Assembly: GCF_014356525.2 (NCBI RefSeq)
Contig: NC_052518.1
Coordinates: forward strand, 30,428,213-30,492,212
Source of the DNA: Nilaparvata lugens
Taxonomy: Eukaryota > Arthropoda > Insecta > Hemiptera > Delphacidae
Length of the DNA stretch: 64,000 nucleotides
Direction: 5' to 3'
Each line of letters opens with the position of its first letter. Position 1 is the stretch's first letter. The notes below the pieces were generated by a model. That model saw only the letters and a program-made list of their open reading frames with translations, did no database searches and had not been told where the DNA came from. The translations under genes were made by a program, and so were the position numbers. This document shows positions 13,681 to 25,064 of the stretch, one piece after another.

Positions 13681-13800
13681 CAGGCACGGCCCTAGGGACT
13701 TTGCCGCCCTGGGCGAGATCGGCAACTGCCACCCCCCCCACCAAGTATCCCGTCTTCAATTGTTAATCCCGGGTTCCACCCCTCCATGAGCGATTGCCTA

Positions 13801-14741
13801 ACGCCGGTTACACATTGGGCGGTTTCTGCTGGGGCGGTAATTTCGCCGACGCCACCGTTCGAGCAGTAGTCTATGGACTTGAATGGAAGCTTATACACTG
13901 GGCGGCAGAAACGCCGCGCGGCTATATTGCCGTTGGCGGCAGCTGTGCAGCCGTCCACTGCCACTGCGGCTGGTGGTGTTTTTGTCGCTCTTATCTACGC
14001 AGTGGCGTACGTGACCAAATGGGCGTTAACACATTTGGCGGTTGTCTACCGTCGCCGCTGATCAGTCGTCTTTCCCAGTTGCTCCAAGTCAGAGGTCTTT
14101 GAAAATCAGCCTTTTAATTTGTGTCTTGTTGTAAAGTTTTTAAGTTGTTTATAACATTTATTTATTGTTTCAAGTGTTTGTGGTTGACGAGTGTGAGAAA
14201 ATGAGTAAGTTAATATCATTTGTAGAACAGAGGTCAGTTTTGTGGGACAAAACCCTCGACATATTTAAGGATCGAGATGCAACAAGGAATGCATGGAAGG
14301 AAGTGTTTATGGTGATTAGGGGGGATTTTGAAACTCTGGATGACAAGGAAAAAACTGTAATATGTTGTATATCGCTGTCGATTTAATAAAAACGTTCATT
14401 TCAATGAATCCAAGCAAGGCGATTTCTCTGCTGTCTTCTTTTCCTTCGACGGTACAACAAAAGTGGTAAAAGTTGTTGCCGCCTTTCCATTTTAAGTTGA
14501 ACACTTAATAATATATACTTTTGAAAAATGTGCAAAATACAATTATTTGAACACTCATGAAACAGAGAAGTCACAACACATTTGCGATGAAGAACTACAA
14601 GAATTATTTTGGCTACTGATCATACGTGGCGGTAATTTTGCCGCTCGATGTTTGGCGGCATTTTTTCCGCTCGACTTTTTTTTCAAGGCGGCGACGGAGT
14701 TTCGCCGCCGCGGCAGAAGCCGCCCACTGTGTAACAAGCGT
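13801..14741. mobile_element. TA-flanked DNA transposon fragment nested in the hAT-like element
   Basis: The left end reads ACGCCGGTTACACATTGGGC. The reverse complement of the right end reads ACGCTTGTTACACAGTGGGC, so the inverted repeats match at about 16 of 20 positions and continue as GC-rich, GGCGG-containing sequence. TA lies immediately outside both ends (13,799-13,800 and 14,742-14,743). The interior has a MADF-like coding fragment, which fits the accessory gene of PIF/Harbinger elements, although those normally duplicate TWA; superfamily is therefore uncertain. Confidence 0.55.
14165..14386 (+). pseudogene. MADF-like DNA-binding domain fragment
   Basis: From the Met codon at about 14,201 the frame encodes LISFVEQRSVLWDKTLDIF and then an AWKEVF segment. 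This is the first two-thirds of a MADF domain (Myb/SANT-like fold; the pattern is LI..V..r..LWD followed by aW..v). The frame then stops at 14,384-14,386, before the third helix and before any acidic or BESS-type C-terminus. It lies inside the TA-flanked element, so it is probably what is left of the accessory DNA-binding gene of a PIF/Harbinger-type transposon. A domesticated host MADF gene is less likely given the truncation. Confidence 0.5.
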
Positions 14742-15563
14742 TACTATTGTGTCTCCGCTGTGATGCAACACCACAGAGTCTCAGTGAACTCTAAAAAATT
14801 ATGTTTAACAATATTTATTTACATTTAAACAAATATTTGACAAATATAAATATTGGGGAACAGTAAAGTCCAGTCAATATAGACATACAAATGGGGGTTT
14901 GCTTGCAATTTATATCGTAGTTATGCTTTTTTAATATTTCATTTGGATACATGAGAGAGGTTCAGAACCAAATTCTTCATGTAAAATTCCCTTGTGCTAA
15001 TACAGAGTGGCCCAAAGTTTAGGTTCATTTTCCAGTTTTCAGCTATTTCCGGCAATAACAGTGATCGGACAGAAAAATTATTTGCTTTTGCCTTTTTTAT
15101 GATCATAAAATTCTGAATGAAATGAAATCATTCGGAACTCTCTATCTCCAATGAGTACTGAGTTATGATTTTTCAAATATGAGTGATATTTAAAGAAAAA
15201 AAATCAATTTTGATCATATTTAGTATTTGATCAACAATGTATCCCGATTGCAATCTAGATGTAAAATTCAAAATCCCTCTGGGCGTAATTTTGTGCTCTA
15301 AAATCTGAGACTAGGTAGAGCGCTCTATCTCATATAGATTTCCAGGTACACTCGACAACAATGCTCATTGTATTGTGAAAAACACCTCATTTTTAGCTTC
15401 AACCATCATCACCATCTATATTGTCCTCACAGTGATATTTCGCACAATGATATAAGCTCATGAGATTATGTTCTATGAGAATCACCCGTTAGTTGCACTT
15501 CATTTCAGTATTTCCTAGTGGAGAGGCGCGCGAGGACACGATCAAGGATCGCTTAAGGATCAA

Positions 15564-16028
15564 GCTATCAAAATGAAAAAGTTTTCTTAGGAAAACATTT
15601 TTTTTTCAATCATTACTTTCTGAAACATGAGCGCCTAAAGTTTAAATTTTTGGGACAGAACATTTCAAATTCGGTACGAGATGAATCCATAAAATTCAAA
15701 GGATAAATTCTTCATGGTATTTTTGATTTAATAAAACAAAAAAATTCTGAAAATATCTATTTTTGAGAAAGTTATTCAATTTACTAAAAATGACCATTTA
15801 GTTGAGTTTTTTTTTTGTAAATTGAATAACTTTCTCAAAAATTGATATTTTCAGAAAATGTTTCAAAATTTTCTTGTTTTATTCAATCAACAATACCATG
15901 AAGAATTTATCTCGTACCGAATTTGAAATGTCCTGTCCCAAAAATTTAAACTTTAGACGTTCATATCTCAAAAAGTAATGATTGGAAGAAAATGTTTTCC
16001 TAAGAAAACTTTTTCATTTTGATATAAT
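15564..16028. repeat. Large foldback (near-perfect inverted repeat)
   Basis: The left arm starts TATCAAAATGAAAAAGTTTT at about 15,567 and reappears inverted at the right end near 16,024. Arms of about 215-225 bp are similar along their whole length, and the centre lies near 15,790-15,815. No ORF is present. It would form a very long hairpin as RNA or single-stranded DNA. Confidence 0.88.
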
Positions 16029-16561
16029 ATACCGGTACAAATCGAAAAACTTTGAAAAATATCACCAGAACAAGAAAGTTTATTTTTAGCCTTTGCACAG
16101 CCTTAAGACGTAGACTGCAACATAATATTAGGCCTACTTAACTGGCTAAGTAATTAGAACTACAATTTCTACAAGTTTGTTTAACACACCTGTTTGATTA
16201 AATAGAACTCGTCTGACCTTTGCATGGGGAAATTCCTTCACCAATTCTTCAAGATCTGGGGACTGAACTATTTTATGTTTGCTGGACCACTCAGACGTTC
16301 CTGGGACATTGTTGATCTTAGAAAAGTCTTCATTAGCTCGAGGTTGAAAAGCTTCTTATATAATTTTACCATTCACATTTGATATTATGAATTTAATATT
16401 TATTTGTATTCTAAAATTTTCCATTCCTTTAAATTTGCCGCCCCCAAAACCTGCCACCCTGGGCGGCCGCCCGTCCGCCCACCCCTGGGGCGGGGCCTGT
16501 ATGATGTTTCTCATTTTAGATACTCTTGATTAACAGAAAAATCGCGAAAAAATGAAAGAAG

Positions 16562-16587
16562 TTCTTCTTCTTCTTCTTCTTCTTCTT
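16562..16587. repeat. (TTC)n microsatellite
   Basis: Eight to nine uninterrupted TTC units immediately downstream of the hAT-like element flank. Confidence 0.9.
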
Positions 16588-16589
16588 GC

Positions 16590-19500
16590 TTTACAGCTCG
16601 ATGTGAGCTTTACCCTCTCGCACAATTGAAGAGCCCTCTACACATCACGGCCACATGCCTTTCGTCTCCATGCTCTTATCCCCATCTTTCGGAGATCATC
16701 CTCCAATTCATCAAATCAAATCATTTTTTTTATTTACACATTGTTGTACAAAAAGTTAACTGTATCAAATAGTGTATCGTCAAAAATAAAATCAAAACAT
16801 AGAACATAAAACATATATGCCATACAATAGGCTACTACATCAATCATATAATATATGATTATAGTATAGTATGAGTAATTTCTGTATTATTGTAAGGTTC
16901 CATTATCAAAGAACTCGTCAACACAATAAAATGACCCTTCCACCAAAAAAGAAAATACATCTTTTTTGAAATATCAAAATAGTCATAGGTGATTATTGGT
17001 CAGATCAGCGTTTTGTAAATGTTCAGTTTGGTTGCCCTAGGTAGAGACCTAGGTAGATGATAAATTAAGCTTAGTAAATATGTTTTGTTCATTTATAGTG
17101 GTTTTGTATAAAATAATTATTGAACTAGCGTTAGCGAGCTCTAACTTTTGACTTACTGAAGGACAAAGTCGTTGTCCGTCTATTTGTATGTTCTACAATA
17201 ACTTTAGAAAGAATTGATCAATCAGCTTCAAACTTTGAACACATATTCTTGGACAACAAATTGAGTAAGTGAAACGCAAAAATATGCAAAAATATAACAT
17301 ATGGTAGCTTAAACTACACGTCGATTAATGATATGCGTGATCAATTAATTTGTCAGTTATGATTTTGTCGTAAACGCACAAGGAAAGAGGATGCTGAACT
17401 GATTATTTGATCATTATAAAATAATAGGATGGTCTGGATTTAAGGATTGTTAGTATGGGTTACAGAAAATTTGGAATTTTACTCTGGAGTACCGGGAATT
17501 AGGACTACTCATGATTTTTTTATTTTAAAATTGGTGGCCACCCTGATTTATTTGGCGGTACGAAGTTCGCCGGGGTAACTAGTACAACATAATTTACAAT
17601 TTTTATATCAATAAAATAGATATATCAATATGCAGTTTTCGCTACTTATTTTCTCTTAGAACTCTGCATCGAAATCATGTAAGTTATCAAATGACAACCT
17701 TTTAATTTAAAAAATTAGTTTGGATCCATATGAGTGTCAAAGATATTGAAGCAACAGAGTAATATTTGAAGAGTAATTTTTCATTTCAATTGACCTTCCC
17801 AATGAAGCCTGCTGTCAAATTTTCATTGCAAGAGAAATATTTAGCAGCATTCATAATTTTCATCAACTATGTATAGACTAATTAAAAGTTGTGGGTTTCA
17901 AAGATTAGGCCTACAATGCAACAGTTCTTGAACGAGTTCTTCGACACAGGAGGTCACTAGTTCATACAGGTAGAAAAAAGATAAATTCTTTTAACCATAA
18001 TATATTATTATAATATTCTTGAATAGTATCAGTAGATATGAGTAATTTTTCATATAGTTATAGCTAAAAGTAGGTTATAGTAATTATTGCAAAAAGAATA
18101 TATTTATTATTTGATATAGCCTATTACCATAGAGAAACAAATGCTATCATTTCTCTATGCTATTACTAAATATGTTTTATAGGATGCGTAAATTATTTAA
18201 CTATGCAGATGTTTCTGGAATTTTCATTCATCAATTTCTTTGAATTTTTATTCTGGAATATATCACACAGTGGCTGATGATTTCGCAACAAATTTATTAC
18301 TGTCTTTATATTTCTTTACTATCAAATTCATTACAAGTAAACAAACGATCTAGAATTGTAATTATGTTGATACTATTGAAAGGAAATGAATGAATTATGG
18401 GGGTTTGTGTTTCCCTCGTGATTTATTTATTATTTGAGTTTATGAATCTCGCACTCAGAAATAAATGTGTAATCAAGATATAGAACGCCTCCACCAAATA
18501 TGTAAGCAATATTATGGAACGGCGGGAGAAGCCTCCACCAAAATATGTAAGCAAGATATGCCTACACCCAATATGTAAGGGGAAAAGAACTATGAATACA
18601 AGAAATGAACAGAATAACTAGAACTTTAATGAGTCTTTAACATATTTACATTTGAACAAAAAAAGATTAATTTGATTATAAAACAATATTTTATATGAAT
18701 TAATGGGGAAACACTCGCTTGCTGCTAATGAGGATTCAATGTTTGTGGTTATGAAAAATTTAAGAACAATGATTCAGTAGTCACCTACCTTTTTGAAATA
18801 GCTTCCAACTTTGGCATCCACTGGTATTTCGCGGCGTTAATTATTAATTAAAAATCAAAATAACTGATCCAATGAAATGGGTTCAGATCCCGTCCTATTC
18901 AATAATACAATTCTCTTTAAACTGCCCGAACTGCGACAGGAAAACTGTATTATAAAACAAGAGCAAAATCTATCCCCTTCACCAGAAAAGCCGGACTTTA
19001 CTCACAGTCCTAACGAACGAGCTCACACACCGACACACTGACCAAAAGAAAAATTTTGGGTATTAAATATAACTCAGTCAATGCCAAACATGAAAGCCAT
19101 TTCAAATACATATTTTTATCAGTCGCACAAGCGGCACGTTTGTTATTAAAAACAAAAGAGAAGCTACATTAATTTTGACAACAAATGAAATAAACAATTT
19201 TTCTGTCGATGACAAAAATTGTTCAAAGACAAAAACACTGTTCATTAAACTTTTCTAAATTAAAACTCTAAAATCCTGATCAATATGAGATAAATATATG
19301 ATTCATACATATGTCCCACATGACCAGGTGACAAATAGCAAGTAGTCAAATAGAAAAAAGCATGAAATAATTTTTCTGAACACCCAATTTCCAATAAGTT
19401 ACAATTAATCCAGAAAAGATACTGTAAAGAAGAATTTCATTTGACTCGAATTTTCAATTATGGACTAATTATATGAATAGATCAAATGGTGATTTAATAA

Positions 19501-19790
19501 TTATTAGATTCAGTGTTTCATTTTGAATTTAAAAAATGTATAACAGTAATAAATTGATGGAGCCTCATCTAATCATTGATGAAAAATAAATCTGGAGGGA
19601 ACTCATTATCAGATTATTTGACAATGTGTAATACAATTGACCTGTTTTATTTATACATTCATAGATATAATATAATTCCCAACTTTTTATGAATTATATT
19701 GGAAAAGGAATAACAGCTTTTATGTTGATATCGGCAGCATGAAATAATAATGAGAGGGAAATTATGGAGTAGGCCTACTGCAGTATCACA
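16590..19790. other. No gene seen; repeat remnants
   Basis: Positions 16,700-16,900 resemble the antisense 3' untranslated end of a LINE (ATTTTTTTTATTTACACATT and following), but there is no coding support. The rest is AT-rich with many stops. No RNA gene was recognised. Confidence 0.35.
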
Positions 19791-19796
19791 CAGAAT

Positions 19797-21270
19797 AGTA
19801 TATTTCGCACCTAGGGTCGAAAATGTACGTTTTCCGGCTCGAGATCGCGGTTTTTAAGTTCGAGATGAAGTCGAGAACTTGAAGCGTTCGAGAGCCAGAA
19901 AAACATTTTTACCCGTGTTGCGAACGCTATTTTTCGCCACACCAAAAAAAAAAAACTTCCCAATATATGAGAAATTGGAAAATAAATAAAATTCAAACAG
20001 CGTATTTTGATAGTTTGAATCTTGGTTATGACAACTTTCACTGTCAATTAATTTCAATATTACTAATATTAATAATTTACAATAGTGACAATATTTTTAT
20101 ACTATTAATATTTTGAATAATTGTTTGAATTTTTATAGCTCGCACTTTGCGCCTGGTGCAATATCTCATGGATAGATGGATGAATAAATTTTCATTACTA
20201 TTTTGAAATAATGTGATTAAAAATTTAATATAATTGCATAGTTCACAGTTTTGTCTCAAAATATATCTAAAAAATTGATTGAAATTTAAATTATGGTAAC
20301 TAATATAAAAAATAGCTAATAAAAGTCGAAATTCATCGACAAAAAAAATGTCATTGAATGAGGTTTGAACCTAGATCAAGGTTGTAATTCATTGAGTGAG
20401 CTTTGAGTTCTGATGTATTACGCCTTTATGCTCTCAGCCATTGCATAATGTTGATTGAAGAGGCCTGTAAGTCAGGTAACGTATGTAGGCTACTATAATA
20501 TAGTGTATAGCAGCAAACTTGAAGCCGGTTTGCCGGCATTTTCACAACAAAATATTGCTCTGAAAATAGTTAAATCATAGAGAAAACATTTGAAGATTCA
20601 ATCTTGAGTGGGTCTGATGTTTTCTCTATATGGTTTGATATGGAAGAAAAATTATCTAAAAGTTTTAATAATGAATTACGGAGAAATTACTAGGAATTTT
20701 TCAGTCAAGGCTGAGTTTCACCAGTAGGCTTACCTTAAACTTTAGATCTCTGCTGTATTTCCCTATTATCATTGTTGATTGTATTGCATTAACAAGTGGA
20801 ATTCGATAATAAAAAAGAAACAATTGTTACTCTACCTCACTTTTAAATATTGATACAATTATTGTACTTTGATTTCAAATTCGATTCTTCACTTTTAAAT
20901 ACTTGCGATACATACCTTTCTGACAATGGACAATGCAGCCAAAATTAAATTGCTGAGGCTATGGAGATATCGTCGTATTCTATTGTTTGATATCAAAAAC
21001 ACAATAATAAATATTAAATTATGAAACAGTAATTTATAAAATATATTATAGACATGATACAGCGATTCACGATACATAATTATATAGATTATTACAGTTG
21101 TTATGATATTATCTCTATGATTTTTGTGAGATTGGACACGATCAGCTGTTATTCAAGGTCATTTTACAGCCCTAGGGCTGTAAAGTTTTACTGGCCTGGT
21201 CGGAAAACAATCACTTTCGGCCTCCATATGACCCATGTAAACCAGCTCATTACATCCAAGTGTGGCGAAA
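19797..21270. repeat. 1.5-kb repeat family, copy 1
   Basis: The unit begins ATAGTATATTTCGCACC with a GC-richer 130-bp head containing an inverted repeat (CCGGCTC ... GAGCCGG and AAGTTC ... GAACTT), then continues through TTTTTCGCCACAC and about 1.2 kb of AT-rich sequence. It ends with a conserved 120-bp tail (GATCAGCTGTTATTCAAGG to GTGTGGCGAAA). The tail includes a 22-bp perfect palindrome at 21,163-21,184 centred on CCCTAGGG. A tRNA-like segment lies inside on the minus strand. The ORFs in it are short and not conserved in phase, so it is probably a non-autonomous transposon; class unknown. Confidence 0.8.
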
Positions 21271-22741
21271 TAGTATATTTTGCACCTAGGGTCGAAAATG
21301 TACGTTTTCCGGCTTGAGATCGCGGTTTTCAAGTTCGAGACAAAGTGGAGAACTTGAAGCGTTCGAGAGCCGGAAAAACATTTTTGCCCGTGTTGCGAAC
21401 GCTATTTTTCGCCACACCATAAAAAAACTTCCCAATATATAAGAAATTGGAAAATAAATAAAATTCAAACAGCGTATTTTGATAGTTTGAATCTTGGTTA
21501 TGACAACTTTCACTGTCAATTAATTTCAATATTACTAATTAATAATTTACAATAGTGACAATATTTTTATACTATTAATATTTCAAATAATATTGTTTGA
21601 ATTTTTATAGCTCGTGCTTTGCGCCTGGTGCAATATCTCATGGATAGATGGATGAATAAATTTTCATTACTATTTTGAAATAATGTGATTAAAAAATTAA
21701 TATAATTGCATATTTCACAGTTTTGTCTCAAAATATATAAAAAAATTGATTGAAATTTAAATTACGGTAACTAATATAAAAAATAGCTAATAAAAGTCGA
21801 AATTCATCGACAAAAAAAATGTCATTGACCGAGGCTCGAACCTAGATCAAGTTTGTAATTCATTGAGTGAGCTTTGAGTTCTGATGTATTACGCCTTTAT
21901 GCTCTCAGCCATTGCATAATGTTGATTGAAGAGGCCTGTAAGTCAGGTAACGTATTTAGGCTACTATAATATAGTGTATTAATATCACAACATAATATTG
22001 GCATTTTCACAACAAAATATTGCTCTGAAAATAGTTAAATCATAGAGAAAACATTCGAAGATTCAATCTTCAGTGGGCCTAATGTTTTCTCTATATGGTT
22101 TGATATTGAAGAAAAATTATCTAAAAGTTTTAATAATGAATTATGGAAAAATTACTAGGAATTTTTCAGTGAAGGCTGAGTTTCACCAGTAGGCTTACCT
22201 TAAACTTTAGATCTCTGCTGTATTTTCCTATTATTATTATTGTTGATTGTATTGCATTAAGAAGTGGAATTTGATAATAAAAAAGAAACAATTATCACTC
22301 TACCTCACTTTTAAATATTGATACAATTATTGTACTTTGATTTCAAATTTGTTTCTTCACTTTTAAATACTTGCGATATGTACCTTTCTGACAATCGACA
22401 ATGCAGCCAACATTATATTGTTGAGGCTATGGAGATATCATCGTATTCTATTGTTTGATATCAAAAACACAATAATAAATATTAAATTATGAAACAGTAA
22501 TTTATAAAATATATTATAGACATGATACCGCATTTCACGATACATAATTATATAGATTATTACAGTCGTTATGAGATTATCTCTATGATTTTTGTGAGAT
22601 TGGACACGATCAGCTGTTATTCAAGGTCATTTTACAGCCCTAGGGCCGTAAAGTTTTACCGGCCTGGTCGGAAAACAATCACTTTCGGCCTCCATATGAC
22701 GCACGTAAACCAGCTCATTACATCCAAGTGTGGCGAAAAAC
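21271..22741. repeat. 1.5-kb repeat family, copy 2 (direct tandem of copy 1)
   Basis: It starts at the base where copy 1 ends and is clearly collinear with copy 1 over its full length with small indels. The palindrome in the tail has one mismatch here (CCCTAGGGCCG). The tail ends GTGTGGCGAAAAA, the reverse complement of the TTTTTCGCCACAC found in the head of each copy. Confidence 0.85.
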
Positions 22742-23612
22742 AATGTACTACTTTCTACTTACTTGACTTTAAATAATCATGTAATTCTATGGTTCCAATA
22801 ACATTATAATAGAGTCCATTCGATTCATAAAGAACTTCAAATCATGAAGAACTTCAAGAACTTCATCCATGATGTTTGTTTACGTTCAGAAAGAACAGAA
22901 AAAGTAATCGGTGGAAAAAAGCTATTAATAGATATTAAACTTAAACTCATATAGGTCTATATGAGTTCTATTTCTTTTACAACACAGCTTATGGCTAATT
23001 TATTTACCATGTTTAATCTATGATGATGCTATGCATTTGTATAAATGTTTTCTGCAATAAAGAAATCTTAAATCTTGAATGTTTTTTGGTGAAATAATAT
23101 TAATTATTATTAATAAATATTAAACTTATATAGGTTCTATTATTTTATTTCTTTCACAACACAACTTATGGCTAATGTTTTTTGGGTGAAGGCTATTCTA
23201 ATAAAATCTTATCATTAGCTGATGAAAATTATTTTTCTCTAGGTCCTGAGAATGCGAAAACATTTTTTAAGGAAAATGTTGGAAAACTGGAGGTGCAGGG
23301 TGTTGCTGGGTCCACGGGTGGTGTTGAAGATTCGAGCAAAGGTATGATGATTTCATTTAATACAGAAACAAGTGAAAGCCATTGGCGACTCAAGGACCAA
23401 AATACATGTTCAGCTTAGAAAGAGCAGACCAATGAGCTTGGGGGGTAGAAAATACCCTCTAAGTCAAGGCGGGTCTGGGGGCCCTCCCCCGGCCAGTTTT
23501 TAAACCTTGTAGATAGAATTGTAAGTTTTAAGATTGTTTTGACTACATTTACATAACTTATGTTAGGACTCTGCAACTGAGCATTAACAATAAATTCATT
23601 ATTATATAAGTC

Positions 23613-23647
<35 letters not shown>

Positions 23648-23670
23648 TATTATTATTATTATTATTATTA

Positions 23671-23704
<34 letters not shown>

Positions 23705-24123
23705 TTATTATTATTATTATTATTATTAACAAATGAAGATTATTTCAAACATTTCTTAAAACTCTTACCATCTCATATTCTTCACTTAATTGTTGTGTGA
23801 GTTACTTAATTGAGACTTGATTGCTTTATCTTTGACCAGCAGAGCTGGATACTGTGTCAATATTTGAAATTTGAAACTAGGAAAGTTATAGCCTATATTT
23901 GCAATTTAGTTTGAAAAATTGGAAACTGCGTTACACATCTTAAATTTTGCATTCAAGGCGTGGATCTAGTGGAAAATCCAGCACTGGACACTAACCATTG
24001 TTACTTTGTATAGAACCACTGTCGGTCCCAGCTGAAATATGACAGTTGTAAGGCCCATTGATGACTTGTTTTAAATGTAAACTTCTATCCAATTTGAAAA
24101 CTCACCATTTGTATTTATTTCAG
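22742..24123. other. Repeat remnants, an unrecognised ORF and a TTA microsatellite
   Basis: A segment containing ATTAAACTTA ... ACAACACAGCTTATGGC occurs twice (about 22,930-23,000 and 23,108-23,175). The intervening AATAAAGAAATCTTAAATC looks like a LINE 3' tail. The 78-codon ORF at 23,182-23,418 (+) is Gly/Glu/Ser-rich and not recognised. Positions 23,610-23,730 are a (TTA)n microsatellite. Confidence 0.45.
23610..23728. repeat. (TTA)n microsatellite
   Basis: About 39 TTA units with three dropped bases that break the array into blocks. Confidence 0.95.
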
Positions 24124-24354
24124 GTTCTCCAGAATTCAGATGGATGCATGAAAAGATTACCCTGCTCCTAGCAGGGTATAAGAGAAGAAAAGCGCAGTTT
24201 CGCGATCCGAAACAGAAGAAAAATAACCTTTGGAGGGTCATTGCCGGAGAATTCCATGCTCTTGGGCACACTTCGGTGACCCATGACATGGTCGACAACA
24301 AATTTCGGAATTTGAAAAGAACTTTTACACATTTTTTGTGTAGTTGAGAAGTTG
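24124..24354 (+). pseudogene. Myb/SANT-like DNA-binding protein, 5' exon
   Basis: A clean 3' splice site (TTTATTTCAG, ending 24,123) opens a frame that encodes a trihelix/Myb-SANT-like domain: FRWMHEKITLLLAGYKRRK, a basic linker, NNLWRVIAGEF, then MVDNKFRNLKRTF. Tryptophans mark helices 1 and 2. The spacing is as in Myb_DNA-bind_4/5-type proteins common in insects and in PIF/Harbinger accessory ORFs. The frame ends at a stop in 24,345-24,347, in sequence just before a Penelope-like element end. The natural continuation (the GRG..KW segment after helix 3) is found 7.9 kb downstream at 32,250. No good GT donor is visible at the break, so the gene may be disrupted rather than merely intron-containing. 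Confidence 0.7.
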
Positions 24355-24375
24355 ATATTGTGGTAATTATTCATA

Positions 24376-25028
24376 TTGAATGAAAAAAGACTAAGAAATT
24401 GTCAAAAAACCACTGATTTATTGATAATTAGAAAGACCGGTTTCGGTTATTACACGATTGTCAATCTCTGATAAACTAAAACTAAATACAAGAGCAGCAG
24501 AATTTATACTAGTAGGCGAGTACTGCTATTGGTCGAGGGCATGAACGCCTGCCATTGGCCTAGCTAGACAGTCTCCTCCCCCTCAACGGTGTGACAAAAT
24601 GGCGGCTTAAGCAACAGAATCGCCATGATAATAAAATTTACTTTGAGTACAAAATAAGAACCAAGAAAACAAGTGTGAAAGATAATAAAACAAATATGTA
24701 AATGGAAAAACTATTGACTAATGTATGCTTACAATTTTATGATAAAACTAAATTCGTAGTGTTGTACTGGTTGAAATGAATCTGGTCATTTAAACTATAC
24801 TGGGAATTTTCCTCAATTACTCTTGTTATTTCTAAAGCCTCTAGAATATTCAAAGATCTGCCTTTGTTATTAACATGCAGAAACTCAACATTCTCCTTAA
24901 CTGTGAACTTTTGATTATTTGTTATCAAATGTTCTGCAAAGTTAGATTCCCCATTTTGTTTATTCCAATCTCTGATGTGTTCTTTAATTCTACTTTTGAA
25001 ACTTCTACCAGTCTGACCCACGTAACAA
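24376..25028 (-). mobile_element. Penelope-like element copy A, inverted 3' part with GIY-YIG endonuclease
   Basis: On the minus strand 25,021-24,737 encodes 94 residues starting VGQTGRSFKSRIKEH, the second half of the GIY-YIG nuclease motif of Penelope-like retroelements, ending in DQIHFNQYNTTN before a stop. The catalytic Arg and the downstream Glu in the EALEITR segment are present. The first half of the motif (GVYKLKC..C) is missing because the segment is cut at about 25,028. The non-coding 3' end runs to 24,376. It lies in inverted orientation to the RT part directly downstream. The whole block is nearly identical to the reverse complement of 31,600-32,246. Confidence 0.82.
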
Positions 25029-25064
25029 TAATTACCACAATATCAACTTCTCAACTACACAAAA
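25029..25064. repeat. 36-bp inverted copy of the flank at 24,335-24,370
   Basis: TAATTACCACAATATCAACT and the following CTCAACTACAC repeat, in inverted orientation, the sequence that lies just outside the left end of the Penelope-like block (GTGTAGTTGAGAAG to TGGTAATTA). So the inverted nuclease segment is bracketed by a copy of its own flank. Confidence 0.85.

Larger units (their letters stand above)
13681..16499. mobile_element. Non-autonomous hAT-like DNA transposon
   Basis: The element starts CAGGCACGGCCC and ends with a sequence whose reverse complement starts CAGGCCCCGCCC, giving short imperfect terminal inverted repeats of the CAGG type. It is flanked by an 8-bp direct duplication TATGATGT (13,673-13,680 and 16,500-16,507), the hallmark size for hAT elements. 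A diverged copy of the flanking DNA at 12,330-12,440 lacks the insertion. I see no hAT transposase (no dimerisation domain). The interior carries other nested repeats, listed separately. Confidence 0.82.

Noticed and set aside
13547..13789. 80-aa ORF beginning with a hydrophobic, signal-like segment
   Set aside because: It runs across the hAT-like insertion boundary at 13,681, so the frame was created by the insertion.
21054..21317. 87-aa ORF and related ORFs in the 1.5-kb repeats
   Set aside because: Length and frame differ among the three copies and there is no domain; they follow the repeat, not a gene.
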